Part shown: positions 31,276 through 40,988 of the stretch, one piece after another
Numbering within the stretch: position 1 is the first letter of the stretch
How the letters are laid out: each line of letters opens with the position of its first letter
The notes under the pieces: model-generated
What the model saw: the letters and a program-made list of their open reading frames with translations, nothing else
What the model was told of the DNA's origin: nothing
The model's database searches: none
Assembly (NCBI RefSeq): GCF_027474405.1
Contig: NZ_CP114871.1
Coordinates: 1 to 64,000 of the forward strand
From: Caulobacter sp. NIBR2454
GTDB lineage: Bacteria; Pseudomonadota; Alphaproteobacteria; Caulobacterales; Caulobacteraceae
Direction of reading: 5' to 3'
DNA length: 64,000 nt
Position numbers and translations under genes: made by a program

Positions 31276-32570
31276 TGACTGAATTTTCCCCACGCGAAAT
31301 CGTCTCCGAACTCGACCGCTTCATTGTCGGTCACAACGACGCCAAGAAGGCCGTCGCAGTCGCTCTGCGCAATCGCTGGCGTCGCCGGCGGCTGCCTGAC
31401 GACCTGCGCGACGAGGTCACGCCCAAGAACATCCTGATGATCGGCCCCACGGGCGTGGGCAAGACCGAGATCGCGCGGCGCCTGGCGCGGCTGGCCCAGG
31501 CCCCGTTCCTGAAAGTCGAAGCCACCAAGTTCACCGAGGTCGGCTATGTGGGCCGCGACGTAGACCAGATCATGCGTGATCTGGTGGAGAGCGCCCTGAT
31601 CATGGTGCGCGACAAGCGCAGGGCCGGGGTTCGCGCTAGCGCCGAGCGCGCGGCCGAGGAGCGTATTCTCGACGCCCTGACCGGCCCTGGCTCCACCGCC
31701 GCCCGCGAAAGCTTCCGCAAAAAGCTGCGGGCCGGGGAGCTGGACGAGACCGAGGTCGAGATCCAGCTGTCCGACACCGGCGGCCCCAGCATGGACATTC
31801 CCGGCCAGCCGGGCGGCATCGGCGTGCTGAACCTGTCGGACATGATGAAGGCCTTCGGCGGCGGGCGGATGAAGACCGTCAAGATGACCGTCGCCGCCGC
31901 CCACGCGCCCCTGATCGCCGAGGAAAGCGACAAGCTGCTGGATCAGGACGCCCTGACCCGCGAAGCGGTCGAACTGGCCGAGAACAACGGCATCGTCTTC
32001 CTGGACGAGATCGACAAGGTGGCCAGCCGTTCGGACCGGGCCGGGGCCGATGTTTCGCGCGAGGGGGTGCAGCGCGACCTGCTGCCCCTGATCGAGGGCA
32101 CCACCGTGGCCACCAAGCACGGGCCGGTGAAGACCGACCACGTGCTGTTCATCGCCTCGGGCGCCTTCCATGTGGCCAAGCCGTCGGACCTGCTGCCCGA
32201 GCTGCAGGGCCGCCTGCCGATCCGGGTCGAGCTGAAGGCCCTGACCCGCGACGACTTCCGCCGCATCCTGACCGAGCCCGAGGCCAACCTGATCCGCCAG
32301 CACCAGGCCCTGATGCTGACCGAAGGCGTGGAGCTGACCTTCACCGAGGGGGCCATCGACGCCCTGGCCGACGCCGCCGTGGCGGTGAACGGCTCGGTGG
32401 AGAACATCGGCGCCCGCCGGCTGCAGACCGTGCTGGAGAAGGTGACCGAGGAGATCAGCTTCACCGCCGGCGACGGCGGCGCGCCCCAGGTGACCATCGA
32501 CGAAGCCTATGTGCAGGAACGGATCGGAGCCCTGTCGCAGAACGCCGACCTGAGCCGGTACATCCTCTAG
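31275..32570 (+). CDS. hslU: HslU ATPase subunit of the HslVU protease
   Basis: HslU unfolds substrates and feeds them to HslV. The 431 residues have Walker A GPTGVGKT (57-64) and the family signature [19 protein letters not shown]. The Walker B region is [12 protein letters not shown], and the C-terminus [14 protein letters not shown] (here [10 protein letters not shown]) inserts into HslV. The ATG overlaps the stop of the preceding exported-protein gene by one base. Its stop shares CTAG with the convergent ogt-type gene. Confidence 0.97.
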   Translation: MTEFSPREIVSELDRFIVGHNDAKKAVAVALRNRWRRRRLPDDLRDEVTPKNILMIGPTGVGKTEIARRLARLAQAPFLKVEATKFTEVGYVGRDVDQIMRDLVESALIMVRDKRRAGVRASAERAAEERILDALTGPGSTAARESFRKKLRAGELDETEVEIQLSDTGGPSMDIPGQPGGIGVLNLSDMMKAFGGGRMKTVKMTVAAAHAPLIAEESDKLLDQDALTREAVELAENNGIVFLDEIDKVASRSDRAGADVSREGVQRDLLPLIEGTTVATKHGPVKTDHVLFIASGAFHVAKPSDLLPELQGRLPIRVELKALTRDDFRRILTEPEANLIRQHQALMLTEGVELTFTEGAIDALADAAVAVNGSVENIGARRLQTVLEKVTEEISFTAGDGGAPQVTIDEAYVQERIGALSQNADLSRYIL

Positions 32571-33457
32571 GCTGCTTTCGCCGCCGCCACGGCTTCGGAG
32601 CCCAGGATCGCCGCCTTGCGGGCCAGGCCCCAGTGATAGCCGGTGAGCCGGCCGTCCTTGGCGATGGCGCGGTGGCAGGGGATCAGCAGGGCCAGCGGAT
32701 TGGCGCCAATGGCCGCGCCGGTGGCCTGGAAGGCCTTGGGCTTGCCGGCCCAGGACGCGACCTGGCCGTAGGTGGCCGTCTCGCCCGTGGGGATGCGCAG
32801 CAGGGCCTTCCACACCTGGACATGGAACGGCGGGCCGATCAGCACCACCGGCAGGGGGCTGTCGCCGCCCGCGAAGGCGTGAAGGGCCATGGCGGCGGCG
32901 GCCTGGTCGTCGCGAACCCAGTTGGCGGCCGGGAAACGGCGATGCATGTCGGCGAAGGCCACCTCCTCACCCGCCCCATCCACAAAGCCCAGACCGGCCA
33001 GGCCGCGGGGTGTCATGGCGAACAGGCCCTTGCCGAAGGGGGTCGGGGCCCAGCCCCAGGTCAGGTCCAGCCCCTCGCCGCGCCGGCGCGCCTCGCCCGG
33101 GGTGACCGCCTCATGGGCGATGAACAGGTCGTGCAGGCGGGACGGGCCGGACAGCCCGGCGTCGAAGGCGGCGTCGAGCACGCTGGCGCCGGCGTCGAGC
33201 GCCTTGCGCGCCTCGGCGTGGGCGATAGCGGCCATGAAGGTCTTGGGGCTGACGCCGGCCCAGCGGGTGAAGGTGCGCTGGAAGTGGAACGGCGACAGGC
33301 CGATGGCCTCGGCGGCGTCCTCGAGCGAGGGCCGGTCCAGCCAACGCTCGGCCAGCCAGTCCAGAGCCTGGACCATGCGGGCGTAGTCCTGCGACTGAGC
33401 CTCCAGGCGGGCCAGCGGGCTCAAGGTCGTCTCGGCGATTTCGGAGTCGAGGGCCAT
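32567..33457 (-). CDS. AraC-domain/methylated-DNA-protein-cysteine S-methyltransferase fusion
   Basis: This suicide repair protein transfers methyl groups from O6-methylguanine to its cysteine. The 296 residues have an N-terminal AraC-type HTH pair (about 20-115, [19 protein letters not shown]) and a C-terminal AGT domain with the active cysteine C261 in IPCHRA. It resembles Ada but lacks the N-terminal zinc/phosphotriester domain, so any regulatory role would sense base methylation only. AAGGAG precedes this ATG. An in-frame ATG at 33478 overlaps the stop of the upstream DUF2244 gene (TGATG) and is the other possible start. Confidence 0.9.
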   Translation of the reverse strand: MALDSEIAETTLSPLARLEAQSQDYARMVQALDWLAERWLDRPSLEDAAEAIGLSPFHFQRTFTRWAGVSPKTFMAAIAHAEARKALDAGASVLDAAFDAGLSGPSRLHDLFIAHEAVTPGEARRRGEGLDLTWGWAPTPFGKGLFAMTPRGLAGLGFVDGAGEEVAFADMHRRFPAANWVRDDQAAAAMALHAFAGGDSPLPVVLIGPPFHVQVWKALLRIPTGETATYGQVASWAGKPKAFQATGAAIGANPLALLIPCHRAIAKDGRLTGYHWGLARKAAILGSEAVAAAKAA

Positions 33458-33477
33458 GGCGGTCTCCTTGTTCGCCA

Positions 33478-33999
33478 TCAGACTAGGTCTCCGCGTGGGC
33501 TGAATCCGCCCGGTTCTTGCGTCGCCGGATATCTTTCAGCCCGGGCGGTTTGGATCGCCTGCTCCAGGGCCTGGGCGAAGGCGCCGCGCTCGTCCGGGCT
33601 GAGCGAGCCAGCAATGGTCAGGGCCTTGTTCGACAGGCGCAGGCGCACGCGCTGATCGTGTTCGCTGGCCTGCTCCACCACCACGCGGGTGAAGGCGGTA
33701 GGCGAGACCCAGATCCGTCGGCGACGACCGGGGGTTTCGCGCAGCACGGTGACCTGTTCGGCCGAGACCTGCACCCGCTCGGCTCTTTCACTGGCGCGGA
33801 AGCTGAACTTGAAGGCCAGCCAGATGGCCAGGACGTCCAGACCCAGGAAGATCGGCACAGGCCATGCGCCGATCACGAACAGGAAAATCCCGAACAGCAC
33901 ATTGGCCGCGACGACGAAGCCCAGCAGCACCTTGAACCCGCCCGGCGACAGGGAACGGTTCTGGGTGATCACGGCGTCCATGTAGAGGGTCGCGGCCAT
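33478..33999 (-). CDS. DUF2244 domain membrane protein
   Basis: The 173-residue protein has two transmembrane helices at about 20-65 (FKVLLGFVVAANVLFGIFLF and VPIFLGLDVLAIWLAF), followed by a cytoplasmic PH-like domain (RRRRIWVSPTAFTRVVVE). This is the DUF2244 pattern of alphaproteobacteria; function is unknown. In Caulobacterales it often sits back-to-back with nth, as here. It is upstream of, and overlaps, the AraC-Ogt gene. Confidence 0.85.
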   Translation of the reverse strand: MAATLYMDAVITQNRSLSPGGFKVLLGFVVAANVLFGIFLFVIGAWPVPIFLGLDVLAIWLAFKFSFRASERAERVQVSAEQVTVLRETPGRRRRIWVSPTAFTRVVVEQASEHDQRVRLRLSNKALTIAGSLSPDERGAFAQALEQAIQTARAERYPATQEPGGFSPRGDLV

Positions 34000-34056
34000 G
34001 GGCCCAGAATGGCGCCTCTTTTCCCCGACGCGAAGGCGCGGCATGGTCCGGCCCGC

Positions 34057-34761
34057 ATGAAAGCGCCTGCCCCCAAGCCCGCCAAGAAGCCCGCCCGCAA
34101 GACCAAGAAGCGCGTCTCCCCGGCCGAGAGAGCCCGGATCGACGAGATCTTCACCCGCTTCGAGGCGGCCGAAGCGCATCCCAGGACCGAGCTGCGCTTC
34201 CACAGCCCCTACACCCTGGTGGTGGCGGTGGCCCTCTCGGCCCAGGCGACGGACGTCTCGGTCAACAAGGCCACCGACCGGCTGTTTCCCGTCGCCGACA
34301 CGCCGCAGGCGATGCTGGAGCTCGGCGAGGAGGGCCTGACCCCCTACATCGCCTCCATCGGGCTGTACCGGACCAAGGCCAAGAACGTCATCGCCCTGTC
34401 CCGCATCATCCTGGAGCAGCACGGCGGTCAGACGCCCCTGGACCGCGAGGCGCTGCAGGCTCTGCCCGGCGTGGGCCGCAAGACCGCCAGCGTGGTCCTG
34501 AACGAGCTGGGCATCGAGCCGGCCATCGCCGTGGACACCCACGTGTTCCGCGTCGCGCACCGGCTGAAACTGTCGAACGGCAAGACCCCCGATCAGGTGG
34601 AGCAGGACCTGTTCGACATCGTGCCCCAACCCTGGCTGACGCGGGCGCACCACTGGCTGATCCTGCACGGGCGCTATGTCTGTATCGCCCGCAAGCCCAA
34701 GTGCGAGATTTGCAGGATTTCGGACCTTTGCCCCTCGCGGGAGCTGTTCCTGGGGGCGTGA
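34057..34761 (+). CDS. nth: Endonuclease III (base-excision repair glycosylase/AP lyase)
   Basis: Nth removes oxidised pyrimidines and nicks AP sites. The 234 residues have the HhH-GPD fold with catalytic lysine K142 (LPGVGRKTAS) and aspartate D160 (AVDTHVFRV), spaced 18 apart as in E. coli. The 4Fe-4S loop has C209, C216, C219 and C225. The N-terminal 20 residues are rich in Lys/Pro/Ala, as in other Caulobacterales. It is divergent from the DUF2244 gene, with which it may form a repair locus together with ogt. Confidence 0.95.
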   Translation: MKAPAPKPAKKPARKTKKRVSPAERARIDEIFTRFEAAEAHPRTELRFHSPYTLVVAVALSAQATDVSVNKATDRLFPVADTPQAMLELGEEGLTPYIASIGLYRTKAKNVIALSRIILEQHGGQTPLDREALQALPGVGRKTASVVLNELGIEPAIAVDTHVFRVAHRLKLSNGKTPDQVEQDLFDIVPQPWLTRAHHWLILHGRYVCIARKPKCEICRISDLCPSRELFLGA

Positions 34762-35122
34762 GGTTGTCTCCGGTGTATCGGTCTTCTCTCCTGTTCCCTC
34801 CCAGTCCAGTTTATGACCGCTCACCCCGGCGAAGGCCGGGGTCCAGATTCATCCGGCGAGCCAGCAGGGCTTCACCTGGATCCCGGCCTCCGCCGGGATG
34901 AGCGGTGAAATGGGGGCATGCCAGAAGCATAACCCCGCCCCGGCGAGCGGGGAGAAGTTCGCCGCCCTTGGCCGCCGTCGAATGTCTCCGATGTCTCCGC
35001 CAAGTGATCCGGAGTATCGAGAGTATCGGTCTCCAGAGTCTCCATTCGCGCGCACGAAATTTGCCAGCGGCCGCAGCTTTCGCTAATCGGCGTGAGACTT
35101 TTCCTTCGAAAGATCTCCCCAC
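34762..35122. other. Non-coding region nth-adenosine kinase
   Basis: No convincing gene. The region contains the 91-bp inverted-repeat element at 34816-34906 and a hairpin CCCCGC (34933-34938)/GCGGGG (34947-34952). From 34984 to 35043 a stretch of short imperfect repeats follows (GTCTCCG twice; GAGTATCG twice; GTCTCC again). The last part should hold the promoter of the following kinase-his operon, but no clear -35/-10 pair stands out. Confidence 0.6.
34816..34906. repeat. Interspersed-type inverted repeat (31-bp arms)
   Basis: The left arm 34816-34846 and the right arm 34876-34906 are inverted copies with 3 mismatches in 31 bp. Each arm is itself a short hairpin (CCCCGG-CGAAGG-CCGGGG and CCCGGC-CTCC-GCCGGG). 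This is the look of REP/BIME or small MITE-like elements common between genes in Caulobacterales. It follows nth and may act as a transcription end or mRNA stabiliser. Confidence 0.7.
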
Positions 35123-36112
35123 ATGACCGCCCGCTACGACGTCGCCGCCATCGGCAACGCCCTCGTCGACGTTATCGCCCCTTCGGACGACGCCTTCCTC
35201 ACCGCCGAGAAGCTGGTGAAGGGCTCGATGCAGCTGGTCGATCAGGACTATGCGGTGGCGCTGTACAGCCGCATGGCGTCGGGCATGGAGACGTCCGGCG
35301 GGTCGGGCGGCAACACCATCGCCGGGGTGGCGAGCCTTGGCGGCAAGGCCGTCTATCTGGGCAAGGTGGCGGACGACCAGCTGGGCGACATCTTCGCCCA
35401 TGACATCAAGGCCATCGGCGTCGATTACGACGTGCCGCGCCTGGTCGGCGGGGCGGCCACGGGCCGCTGCATGATCAATGTCACGCCGGACGGCCAGCGG
35501 ACCATGTGCACGTTCCTGGGCGCCTCGAACCAGCTGACGGCGGACGACGTCGATCCGGCGGTGATCGAGGGCTCCAGCATCGTCTATCTGGAAGGCTATC
35601 TGTTCGACCCGTCGGAAGCGCGCGTGGCCTTCGCCAAGGCCGCCGCCCTGGCCCACGGCGCCGGCCGCCAGATCGCGGTCACCCTGTCCGACAGTTTCGT
35701 GGTGGATCGCCACTATGAGGCCCTGCGCGGCTTCGTGGAGACCCAGGTGGACATCGTCTTCGCCAACGAGGCCGAGCTGCTGTCGCTGTATCGCACAGAC
35801 GACTTCGAAGCCGCCGCCAAGCAACTGGCCGCCAGCGTCGGCATCGCCGCCGTCACCCGCGGTGAAAAGGGTTCGGTGGTGCTCAGCGGCGAGGCGCGTC
35901 ACGAAATCGCGGCCGAGGCTGTGGAGAAAATCGTGGACACGACGGGCGCGGGCGACCAATACGCAGCCGGGTTCCTCTACGGCCTCGCCAAGGGCAAGCC
36001 GCTGGCCGACTGCGGCCGGCTGGGCTCGATGGCGGCGGCCGAGGTGATCTCGCACTACGGCCCCCGTCCGCTGGTGTCCCTGAAGGACCTGGCGGCGGCG
36101 AAAGGCCTCTAG
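35123..36112 (+). CDS. PfkB-family carbohydrate/adenosine kinase
   Basis: The 329-residue ribokinase-fold enzyme has the substrate-side [16 protein letters not shown] and the catalytic motif [13 protein letters not shown] (G275-AG-D278, D278 the base). The opening [16 protein letters not shown] is typical of alphaproteobacterial proteins annotated as adenosine kinase, which convert adenosine to AMP. It is 14 bp before hisB. Adenosine salvage adjacent to histidine synthesis is plausible because both feed the purine pool, but the substrate is inferred. Confidence 0.88.
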   Translation: MTARYDVAAIGNALVDVIAPSDDAFLTAEKLVKGSMQLVDQDYAVALYSRMASGMETSGGSGGNTIAGVASLGGKAVYLGKVADDQLGDIFAHDIKAIGVDYDVPRLVGGAATGRCMINVTPDGQRTMCTFLGASNQLTADDVDPAVIEGSSIVYLEGYLFDPSEARVAFAKAAALAHGAGRQIAVTLSDSFVVDRHYEALRGFVETQVDIVFANEAELLSLYRTDDFEAAAKQLAASVGIAAVTRGEKGSVVLSGEARHEIAAEAVEKIVDTTGAGDQYAAGFLYGLAKGKPLADCGRLGSMAAAEVISHYGPRPLVSLKDLAAAKGL

Positions 36113-36126
36113 AAGGACGAATGCCA

Positions 36127-36717
36127 ATGGCGCGCACGGCCGAAGTGGTCCGCGAGACCAAGGAGACGCAGATCCGCGTCGCCATCGATCTCGACGGGAC
36201 CGGCAAATCGACCATCTCCACCGGCGTGGGCTTCTATGACCACATGCTGGAGAGCTTCGCGCGTCATGGCGGGTTCGATCTGGAGATCGAGACCAAGGGC
36301 GACCTGCACATCGACATGCACCACACGGTCGAGGACACCGGCATCGTGCTGGGCCTGGCGGTGAACAAGGCGCTGGACGGGTTCAAGGGCATCCGCCGGT
36401 TCGGCCACGCCTATATCCCCATGGACGAGACCCTGACGCGCTGCGCCATCGACCTGTCCAACCGTCCGTACCTGATCTGGAAGGTGGACTTCACCCGCCC
36501 CAAGGTCGGCGACATGGACACCGAGCTGTTCAAGGAATTCCACCACGCCTTCGCCATGAACTGCGGCGCCTGCGTGCATCTGGAGACCCTGTACGGCGAC
36601 AATACTCACCATATCGCCGAGAGCGGGTTCAAGGCCCTGGCCCGGGCGCTGCGTCAGGCGGTCGAGATCGACCCCAAGACCGGCGGCCATGCCCCCTCCA
36701 CCAAGGGCGTGCTGTAG
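36127..36717 (+). CDS. hisB: Imidazoleglycerol-phosphate dehydratase
   Basis: HisB dehydrates imidazoleglycerol phosphate in histidine synthesis. The 196 residues match the monofunctional enzyme and include [17 protein letters not shown] and the metal-site repeats HHTVEDTGI and HHAFAMNCG. Of two close ATGs (36121, 36127) the second has the better spacing from AAGGA. It is the first gene of hisB-hisH-hisA-hisF-hisE. Confidence 0.97.
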   Translation: MARTAEVVRETKETQIRVAIDLDGTGKSTISTGVGFYDHMLESFARHGGFDLEIETKGDLHIDMHHTVEDTGIVLGLAVNKALDGFKGIRRFGHAYIPMDETLTRCAIDLSNRPYLIWKVDFTRPKVGDMDTELFKEFHHAFAMNCGACVHLETLYGDNTHHIAESGFKALARALRQAVEIDPKTGGHAPSTKGVL

Positions 36718-36726
36718 GTTCATCCC

Positions 36727-37368
36727 ATGCAGAGCGTCGCCCTGATCGACTACGGGTCGGGCAATCTGCGCTCGGCCGAACGAGCTCTTGTCGAGGCCGC
36801 GCGCCGTCGCGGGCTTTCCGTGGACGTGCGCGTCACCGCCGACCCCGAGGTCATCGCCAGGGCCGACCGCGTCATGCTGCCGGGGGTGGGGGCGTTCGCC
36901 TCCTGCCGCGAGGGGCTGGACGCCGCCGGAGTGGTCGAGGCCATGGACGAAGCGGTGAAGACCCGCGGCGTTCCGTTCCTGGGCATCTGCGTGGGGATGC
37001 AGCTATTGGCCACGCGCGGCCTGGAGTTTCGCGTCACGCCGGGCCTGGACTGGATCGGCGGCGAGGTGAAGAAGCTTGCGCCCTCCGACCCCGCCCTGAA
37101 CATCCCGCACATGGGCTGGAACGCGGTGGAGCGGGTGCGCGAGCACGCCCTGTTCGCCGACGTGCCGGCCGACGCGCCCATGTACTACGCCAACTCATTC
37201 GCCCTGAACGCCGCCGACCCGGCCGATGTGATCGCGGTCAGCGACCACGGCGGGCGCTTCACGGCGGCCGTCGCGCGGGGCAATGTGGCCGGCGCGCAGT
37301 TCCACCCCGAAAAGTCGCAGGCCGCTGGCCTTTCCTTCCTCGCCAACTTTCTGGAATGGCGCCCATGA
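36727..37368 (+). CDS. hisH: Imidazole glycerol phosphate synthase, glutaminase subunit
   Basis: HisH supplies ammonia from glutamine to HisF. The 213-residue class I amidotransferase has the nucleophile C88 in LGICVGMQL and the His-Glu pair in FHPEKSQ. The N-terminal VALIDYGSGNLRS is diagnostic. It overlaps the hisA start by 4 bp (ATGA). Confidence 0.97.
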   Translation: MQSVALIDYGSGNLRSAERALVEAARRRGLSVDVRVTADPEVIARADRVMLPGVGAFASCREGLDAAGVVEAMDEAVKTRGVPFLGICVGMQLLATRGLEFRVTPGLDWIGGEVKKLAPSDPALNIPHMGWNAVERVREHALFADVPADAPMYYANSFALNAADPADVIAVSDHGGRFTAAVARGNVAGAQFHPEKSQAAGLSFLANFLEWRP

Positions 37369-38087
37369 TCCTCTATCCCGCCATCGACCTGAAGGACGGC
37401 CAGTGCGTGCGCCTGCTGCACGGCGACATGGACAAGGCCACGGTGTTCAACGCCTCGGCCGCCGACCAGGCCGAGCGCTTCGTCAAGGACGGCTTTTCGT
37501 GGCTGCACGTGGTGGACCTGAACGGGGCCATCGAGGGCCAGTCGGTCAACACCAAGGCGGTCGAGGACATCCTGAACGCCGTGTCGATCCCGGTGCAGCT
37601 GGGCGGCGGCGTGCGCACGCTTGAAGGCATCGAATCCTGGATCGAGGCCGGCGTCAGCCGCGTGATCCTGGGCACGGTGGCCGTCAATGATCCCGAGCTG
37701 GTCAAGAAGGCCGCCCGGATGTGGCCCGAGCAGATCGCCGTGGCCGTGGACGTGCGCGACGGCAAGGTCGCCGTGGACGGCTGGACCGCCCTGTCGGACA
37801 TCAGCGCGGTGGACCTGTCCAAGCGGTTCGAGGACGCGGGTGTCGCGGCCCTGATCGTCACCGACATCTCCCGCGACGGGGCGCTGACCGGCGTCAACGT
37901 CGAGGGCGTGGGCGAGGTGGCGGACGCGGTTTCGGTTCCGGTGATCGCCAGCGGCGGCGTCGCCTCGGTGGACGACATCATCAATCTGAAAGCCCGGCCG
38001 GGCGCGCCCATCGCCGGGGCGATCCTGGGTCGCTCGCTCTATGCCGGCACCATCCGGCCGGCCGACGCCATCCGGGCCGCCGGCTGA
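37365..38087 (+). CDS. hisA: ProFAR isomerase (phosphoribosylformimino-AICAR-P isomerase)
   Basis: HisA opens the ribose ring of ProFAR. The 240-residue TIM barrel has the catalytic acid D8 ([11 protein letters not shown]) and two phosphate-binding halves ([10 protein letters not shown] and [10 protein letters not shown]). The start overlaps the hisH stop, and its stop overlaps the hisF start by one base (TGATG). Confidence 0.97.
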   Translation: MILYPAIDLKDGQCVRLLHGDMDKATVFNASAADQAERFVKDGFSWLHVVDLNGAIEGQSVNTKAVEDILNAVSIPVQLGGGVRTLEGIESWIEAGVSRVILGTVAVNDPELVKKAARMWPEQIAVAVDVRDGKVAVDGWTALSDISAVDLSKRFEDAGVAALIVTDISRDGALTGVNVEGVGEVADAVSVPVIASGGVASVDDIINLKARPGAPIAGAILGRSLYAGTIRPADAIRAAG

Positions 38088-38854
38088 TGCTGACCCGCCG
38101 CGTCATTCCCTGCCTGGACGTCAAGGACGGCCGTGTGGTGAAGGGCGTCAACTTCGTGGCCCTGCGCGACGCCGGCGATCCGGTGGAGCAGGCCGCCGCC
38201 TATGACGCCGCCGGAGCCGACGAGCTGATGTTCCTGGACATCACCGCCAGCCATGAGGGGCGGGGCCTGATCCTGGACGTGATCGCGCGGACCGCCGACG
38301 CCTGTTTCATGCCGCTGTCGGTGGGCGGGGGGGTGCGGGCGGTCGAGGACATGCGCCGCCTGCTGCTGGCCGGAGCGGACAAGGTGGCGGTCAATACCGC
38401 CGCCGTGGAGAATCCCGACCTGATCGCCGCCGGGGCCGACGCCTTTGGCGCGCAATGCGTGGTGGTGGCCGTGGACGCCAAGGCCCGCGAGGACGGCTCG
38501 GGCTGGAACGTCTGGACTTACGGCGGAAGAAAAGACACCGGGCTGGATGTGGTGGAATACGCCGCCCGGGCGGTGGAGAAGGGCGCGGGCGAAATCCTGC
38601 TGACCTCCATGGACCGCGACGGGGCCAAGACGGGCTATGATATCGCCTTGTTGAAGGCGGTGGGCGAGGCCGTCAGCGTGCCGGTGATCGCCAGCGGCGG
38701 GGCGGGAAACACCGACCATCTGATTGAAGCCGCCCGCGACGGCGGGGCCGATGCGGTCCTGGCCGCCAGCATCTTCCACTTCGGCGAGATCACCGTGCGC
38801 GAGGCCAAAGCCGCCATGGCCGCAGCCGGCCTGCCCATGCGCCTGGAGTCCTGA
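38087..38854 (+). CDS. hisF: Imidazole glycerol phosphate synthase, cyclase subunit
   Basis: HisF makes imidazoleglycerol phosphate and AICAR from PRFAR and ammonia. The 255-residue barrel has the catalytic D11 ([13 protein letters not shown]) and the phosphate sites [10 protein letters not shown] and ASGGAGN. It overlaps hisA by one base; the hisE ATG begins two bases after its stop codon. Confidence 0.97.
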   Translation: MLTRRVIPCLDVKDGRVVKGVNFVALRDAGDPVEQAAAYDAAGADELMFLDITASHEGRGLILDVIARTADACFMPLSVGGGVRAVEDMRRLLLAGADKVAVNTAAVENPDLIAAGADAFGAQCVVVAVDAKAREDGSGWNVWTYGGRKDTGLDVVEYAARAVEKGAGEILLTSMDRDGAKTGYDIALLKAVGEAVSVPVIASGGAGNTDHLIEAARDGGADAVLAASIFHFGEITVREAKAAMAAAGLPMRLES

Positions 38855-38855
38855 C

Positions 38856-39173
38856 ATGGCCGAGCTGTTCAAGGTTCTGGAAGAACTCGCCGCCACGGTG
38901 GCGTCCCGCAAGGGGGGCGACGTTTCAGCCTCCTACACCGCGCGCCTGCTGGCCGATCCCGCCCTGGCGGCCAAGAAGCTGGGCGAAGAGGCCACGGAGA
39001 CGGTGATCGCGGCCGTGCAGGGCGATCTGGACGCCCTGGCGGCCGAAAGCGCCGACCTGCTCTATCACTGGCTGGCCCTGGCCGCGGCGGCGGGGCTGGA
39101 CCTGGATGCGGTGGCGGAGAAGCTGGAAGCCCGTCAGGGGCAATCGGGCCTGGCGGAAAAAGCCTCGCGCTAG
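38856..39173 (+). CDS. hisE: Phosphoribosyl-ATP pyrophosphatase
   Basis: HisE removes pyrophosphate from PR-ATP. The 105-residue all-alpha MazG-like protein has KKLGEEATETVIAAVQGD and the ESADLLYHWL metal-binding helix. HisI, its usual partner step, is not in the window. The stop TAG shares CTAG with the convergent smr-domain gene. Confidence 0.95.
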   Translation: MAELFKVLEELAATVASRKGGDVSASYTARLLADPALAAKKLGEEATETVIAAVQGDLDALAAESADLLYHWLALAAAAGLDLDAVAEKLEARQGQSGLAEKASR

Positions 39174-39847
39174 AGCCTGCGCTTGAGGGCCACGTAAAGC
39201 GCGCCCTCCCCGCCGTGATGGCGGTCGGCCTGGGAGACCCCGGCCACGATGTCGCTCAGGTGCGGGGCGGCCAGCCATTCGGGCACGTAGCGGCGCAGGA
39301 CGCCCGTCCCCAGCTTGCCCTTGCCGGTGATGACCAGCACAGAGCGATAGCCCTCGTCCGACGCGCGGCGCAGGAAGGCCTCGAGCGTGGGGCGGGCGCG
39401 GTCCTGGTCCATGCCGTGCAGATCGAGGCGGGCTTCGAGCGGGTCGCGCTCGCGGGTGATGCGGCGCTTGCGGCGCGGCTCGATGGGATCGACGCCGTTA
39501 CGCGGGGCGCGGACGGGGTTGCGCAGAGCCTTGAGGTCCTCGGCCGCCAGCAGCAGGGGCGCGGCGGCGGCGTCCGTCCGGGGGGCGGCGGGTTTGGCCT
39601 TGGGCGTCGGGCGTCCGGGCAGGGGCTGAACGCCCTTGGCCAGGGCGGCCCAGGCGGGGTCGACGGAGGGGTCGGCGGGCGGGGCCTCGACGGGCTCGGG
39701 GACCGGGACCCGCTTGCCAAGCTTGGCCTTCTTGAGGGTTTTGACCGTGACCTTGCGGACCTGGGCGTCGTCGGGCGCGCGGCCCTTGACGGTTCCGACC
39801 ACCAGGTCCCACAGCCGCCGCTCTTCCGGCTTCAGCGGCCGTTTCAT
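39170..39847 (-). CDS. Smr/MutS2-C domain protein
   Basis: The 225-residue protein has a basic, low-complexity N-terminal half and a C-terminal Smr domain (DLHGMDQDRARPTLEAFLR; VLVITGKGKLGTGVLR). The Smr LDLHG and TGKG motifs suggest nuclease or RNA-binding activity, as in SmrA/SmrB proteins that act on ribosomes or DNA. The start lies just after the mltA stop on the same strand. Confidence 0.9.
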   Translation of the reverse strand: MKRPLKPEERRLWDLVVGTVKGRAPDDAQVRKVTVKTLKKAKLGKRVPVPEPVEAPPADPSVDPAWAALAKGVQPLPGRPTPKAKPAAPRTDAAAAPLLLAAEDLKALRNPVRAPRNGVDPIEPRRKRRITRERDPLEARLDLHGMDQDRARPTLEAFLRRASDEGYRSVLVITGKGKLGTGVLRRYVPEWLAAPHLSDIVAGVSQADRHHGGEGALYVALKRRL

Positions 39848-39851
39848 GGCG

Positions 39852-40988
39852 TCAGTCCCTCGGAACCAGACGGTACAGGCGAAGGCTGTGGCGCACGCGT
39901 CCAGCCTCCAGCCCCGCCGCCGCGCCCGTGCCCATGTAGAGATCGGCCCGCACCGGCCCCTTGATCGCCCCGCCGGTGTCGAGCGCGGCCACCAGCCGGC
40001 GGTAGGTGGGGAAGGCGCCATTGAGCTTGGGCGTATCGGCGTCGATCCAGTAGAGGCCGCCGTAGCTGTGCTGGCTGGGGTCCACCGCGATGGCCCGCCC
40101 CGGCGGCAGGGGGATGTTGGCCGCGCCACGCGGCTCGGCGCCGTCGTCGGGCTTGAGGTGGAAGAACACGTAGCGGCGGTTCAACTGCATCACCGCGTCG
40201 GCCTGCGGGCCGCGATGCTCGGCCAGCCAGGCGCGGATGTTTTCGGCCGAGGTGTTGCTGTCGGCCAGCAGGCCCTGCTCGCGCATGGGGGCGGCGACGC
40301 CCAGGAAGGGATGGCCGTTGTGGGCGGCGTAGAGCGCCTTGAAGCGCTTGCCGTCGGGCAGGGTCAGAACGCCCGAGCCCTGGATCTGCATGAAGAACAG
40401 GTCCTCGGGCTTCATCCAGGCCAGGGGTTTGTCGGTCTCGATCGTCTCGATGGCCGCGCGGTCGGGATAGGGCCTGGCCTTGCCGCCGACCACCTGGGCC
40501 GGAACGACGCCGGCGCCGAGGTCGATCATCTCCAGGTCCGCCGGCTTGGCGCGGACGGGGGCGGTGAAGTCGCCCCGGCGGGAGAAGCGGGCCTCGTACT
40601 GGGGGGCGAAATAGGCGGTGAGCACCCCTTCGCCGCCCAGGGACCGGGCGACGAGATGGGCTTCCAGCCAGGCCTTGGCCTCCGCGGCGTTCAGGCGCCC
40701 CGCTCGGTTCGCCTTGTGGCAAAGGGCCGTGAGGGACGGATCGCGGCGCGCCTGGCAGCCGGTCTTGACCGCCTCGAAGGCGGCCAGATGGTCCTCCGCC
40801 GCCCAGCCGGGCAGGTCGGACAGCACATAGACCAGCGGCCTGGGGTCCGGCCGCTCCGGCGCGGGCTCGGCGGGGGCCGTCGGGGCAGGCTCAGGCTGAA
40901 CCTGCGGAGGCGGTGTCCGCGTGGCGCAGGCCGCCAGGATCAGCGCCGCAAAGGCTGCGACGCCGGGATGCAGGGCGGCGCGGCGCAT
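39852..40988 (-). CDS. mltA: Lytic murein transglycosylase A (MltA), lipoprotein
   Basis: MltA cleaves peptidoglycan glycan strands to anhydromuropeptides. The 378-residue protein has a lipoprotein signal with lipobox LAAC (C21) and a Pro/Glu-rich linker (about 25-60). The MltA domain follows (GEGVLTAYFAPQYEAR), and a C-terminal 3D domain has the catalytic aspartates (DADTPKLNG; DTGGAIKG). The ATG overlaps the stop of the Tim44-like gene (TGATG). Confidence 0.94.
   Translation of the reverse strand: MRRAALHPGVAAFAALILAACATRTPPPQVQPEPAPTAPAEPAPERPDPRPLVYVLSDLPGWAAEDHLAAFEAVKTGCQARRDPSLTALCHKANRAGRLNAAEAKAWLEAHLVARSLGGEGVLTAYFAPQYEARFSRRGDFTAPVRAKPADLEMIDLGAGVVPAQVVGGKARPYPDRAAIETIETDKPLAWMKPEDLFFMQIQGSGVLTLPDGKRFKALYAAHNGHPFLGVAAPMREQGLLADSNTSAENIRAWLAEHRGPQADAVMQLNRRYVFFHLKPDDGAEPRGAANIPLPPGRAIAVDPSQHSYGGLYWIDADTPKLNGAFPTYRRLVAALDTGGAIKGPVRADLYMGTGAAAGLEAGRVRHSLRLYRLVPRD

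Noticed and set aside
33478..34824. 448-codon minus-strand frame extending DUF2244 over nth
   Set aside because: The upstream part is antisense to nth; DUF2244 proteins begin near 33999.
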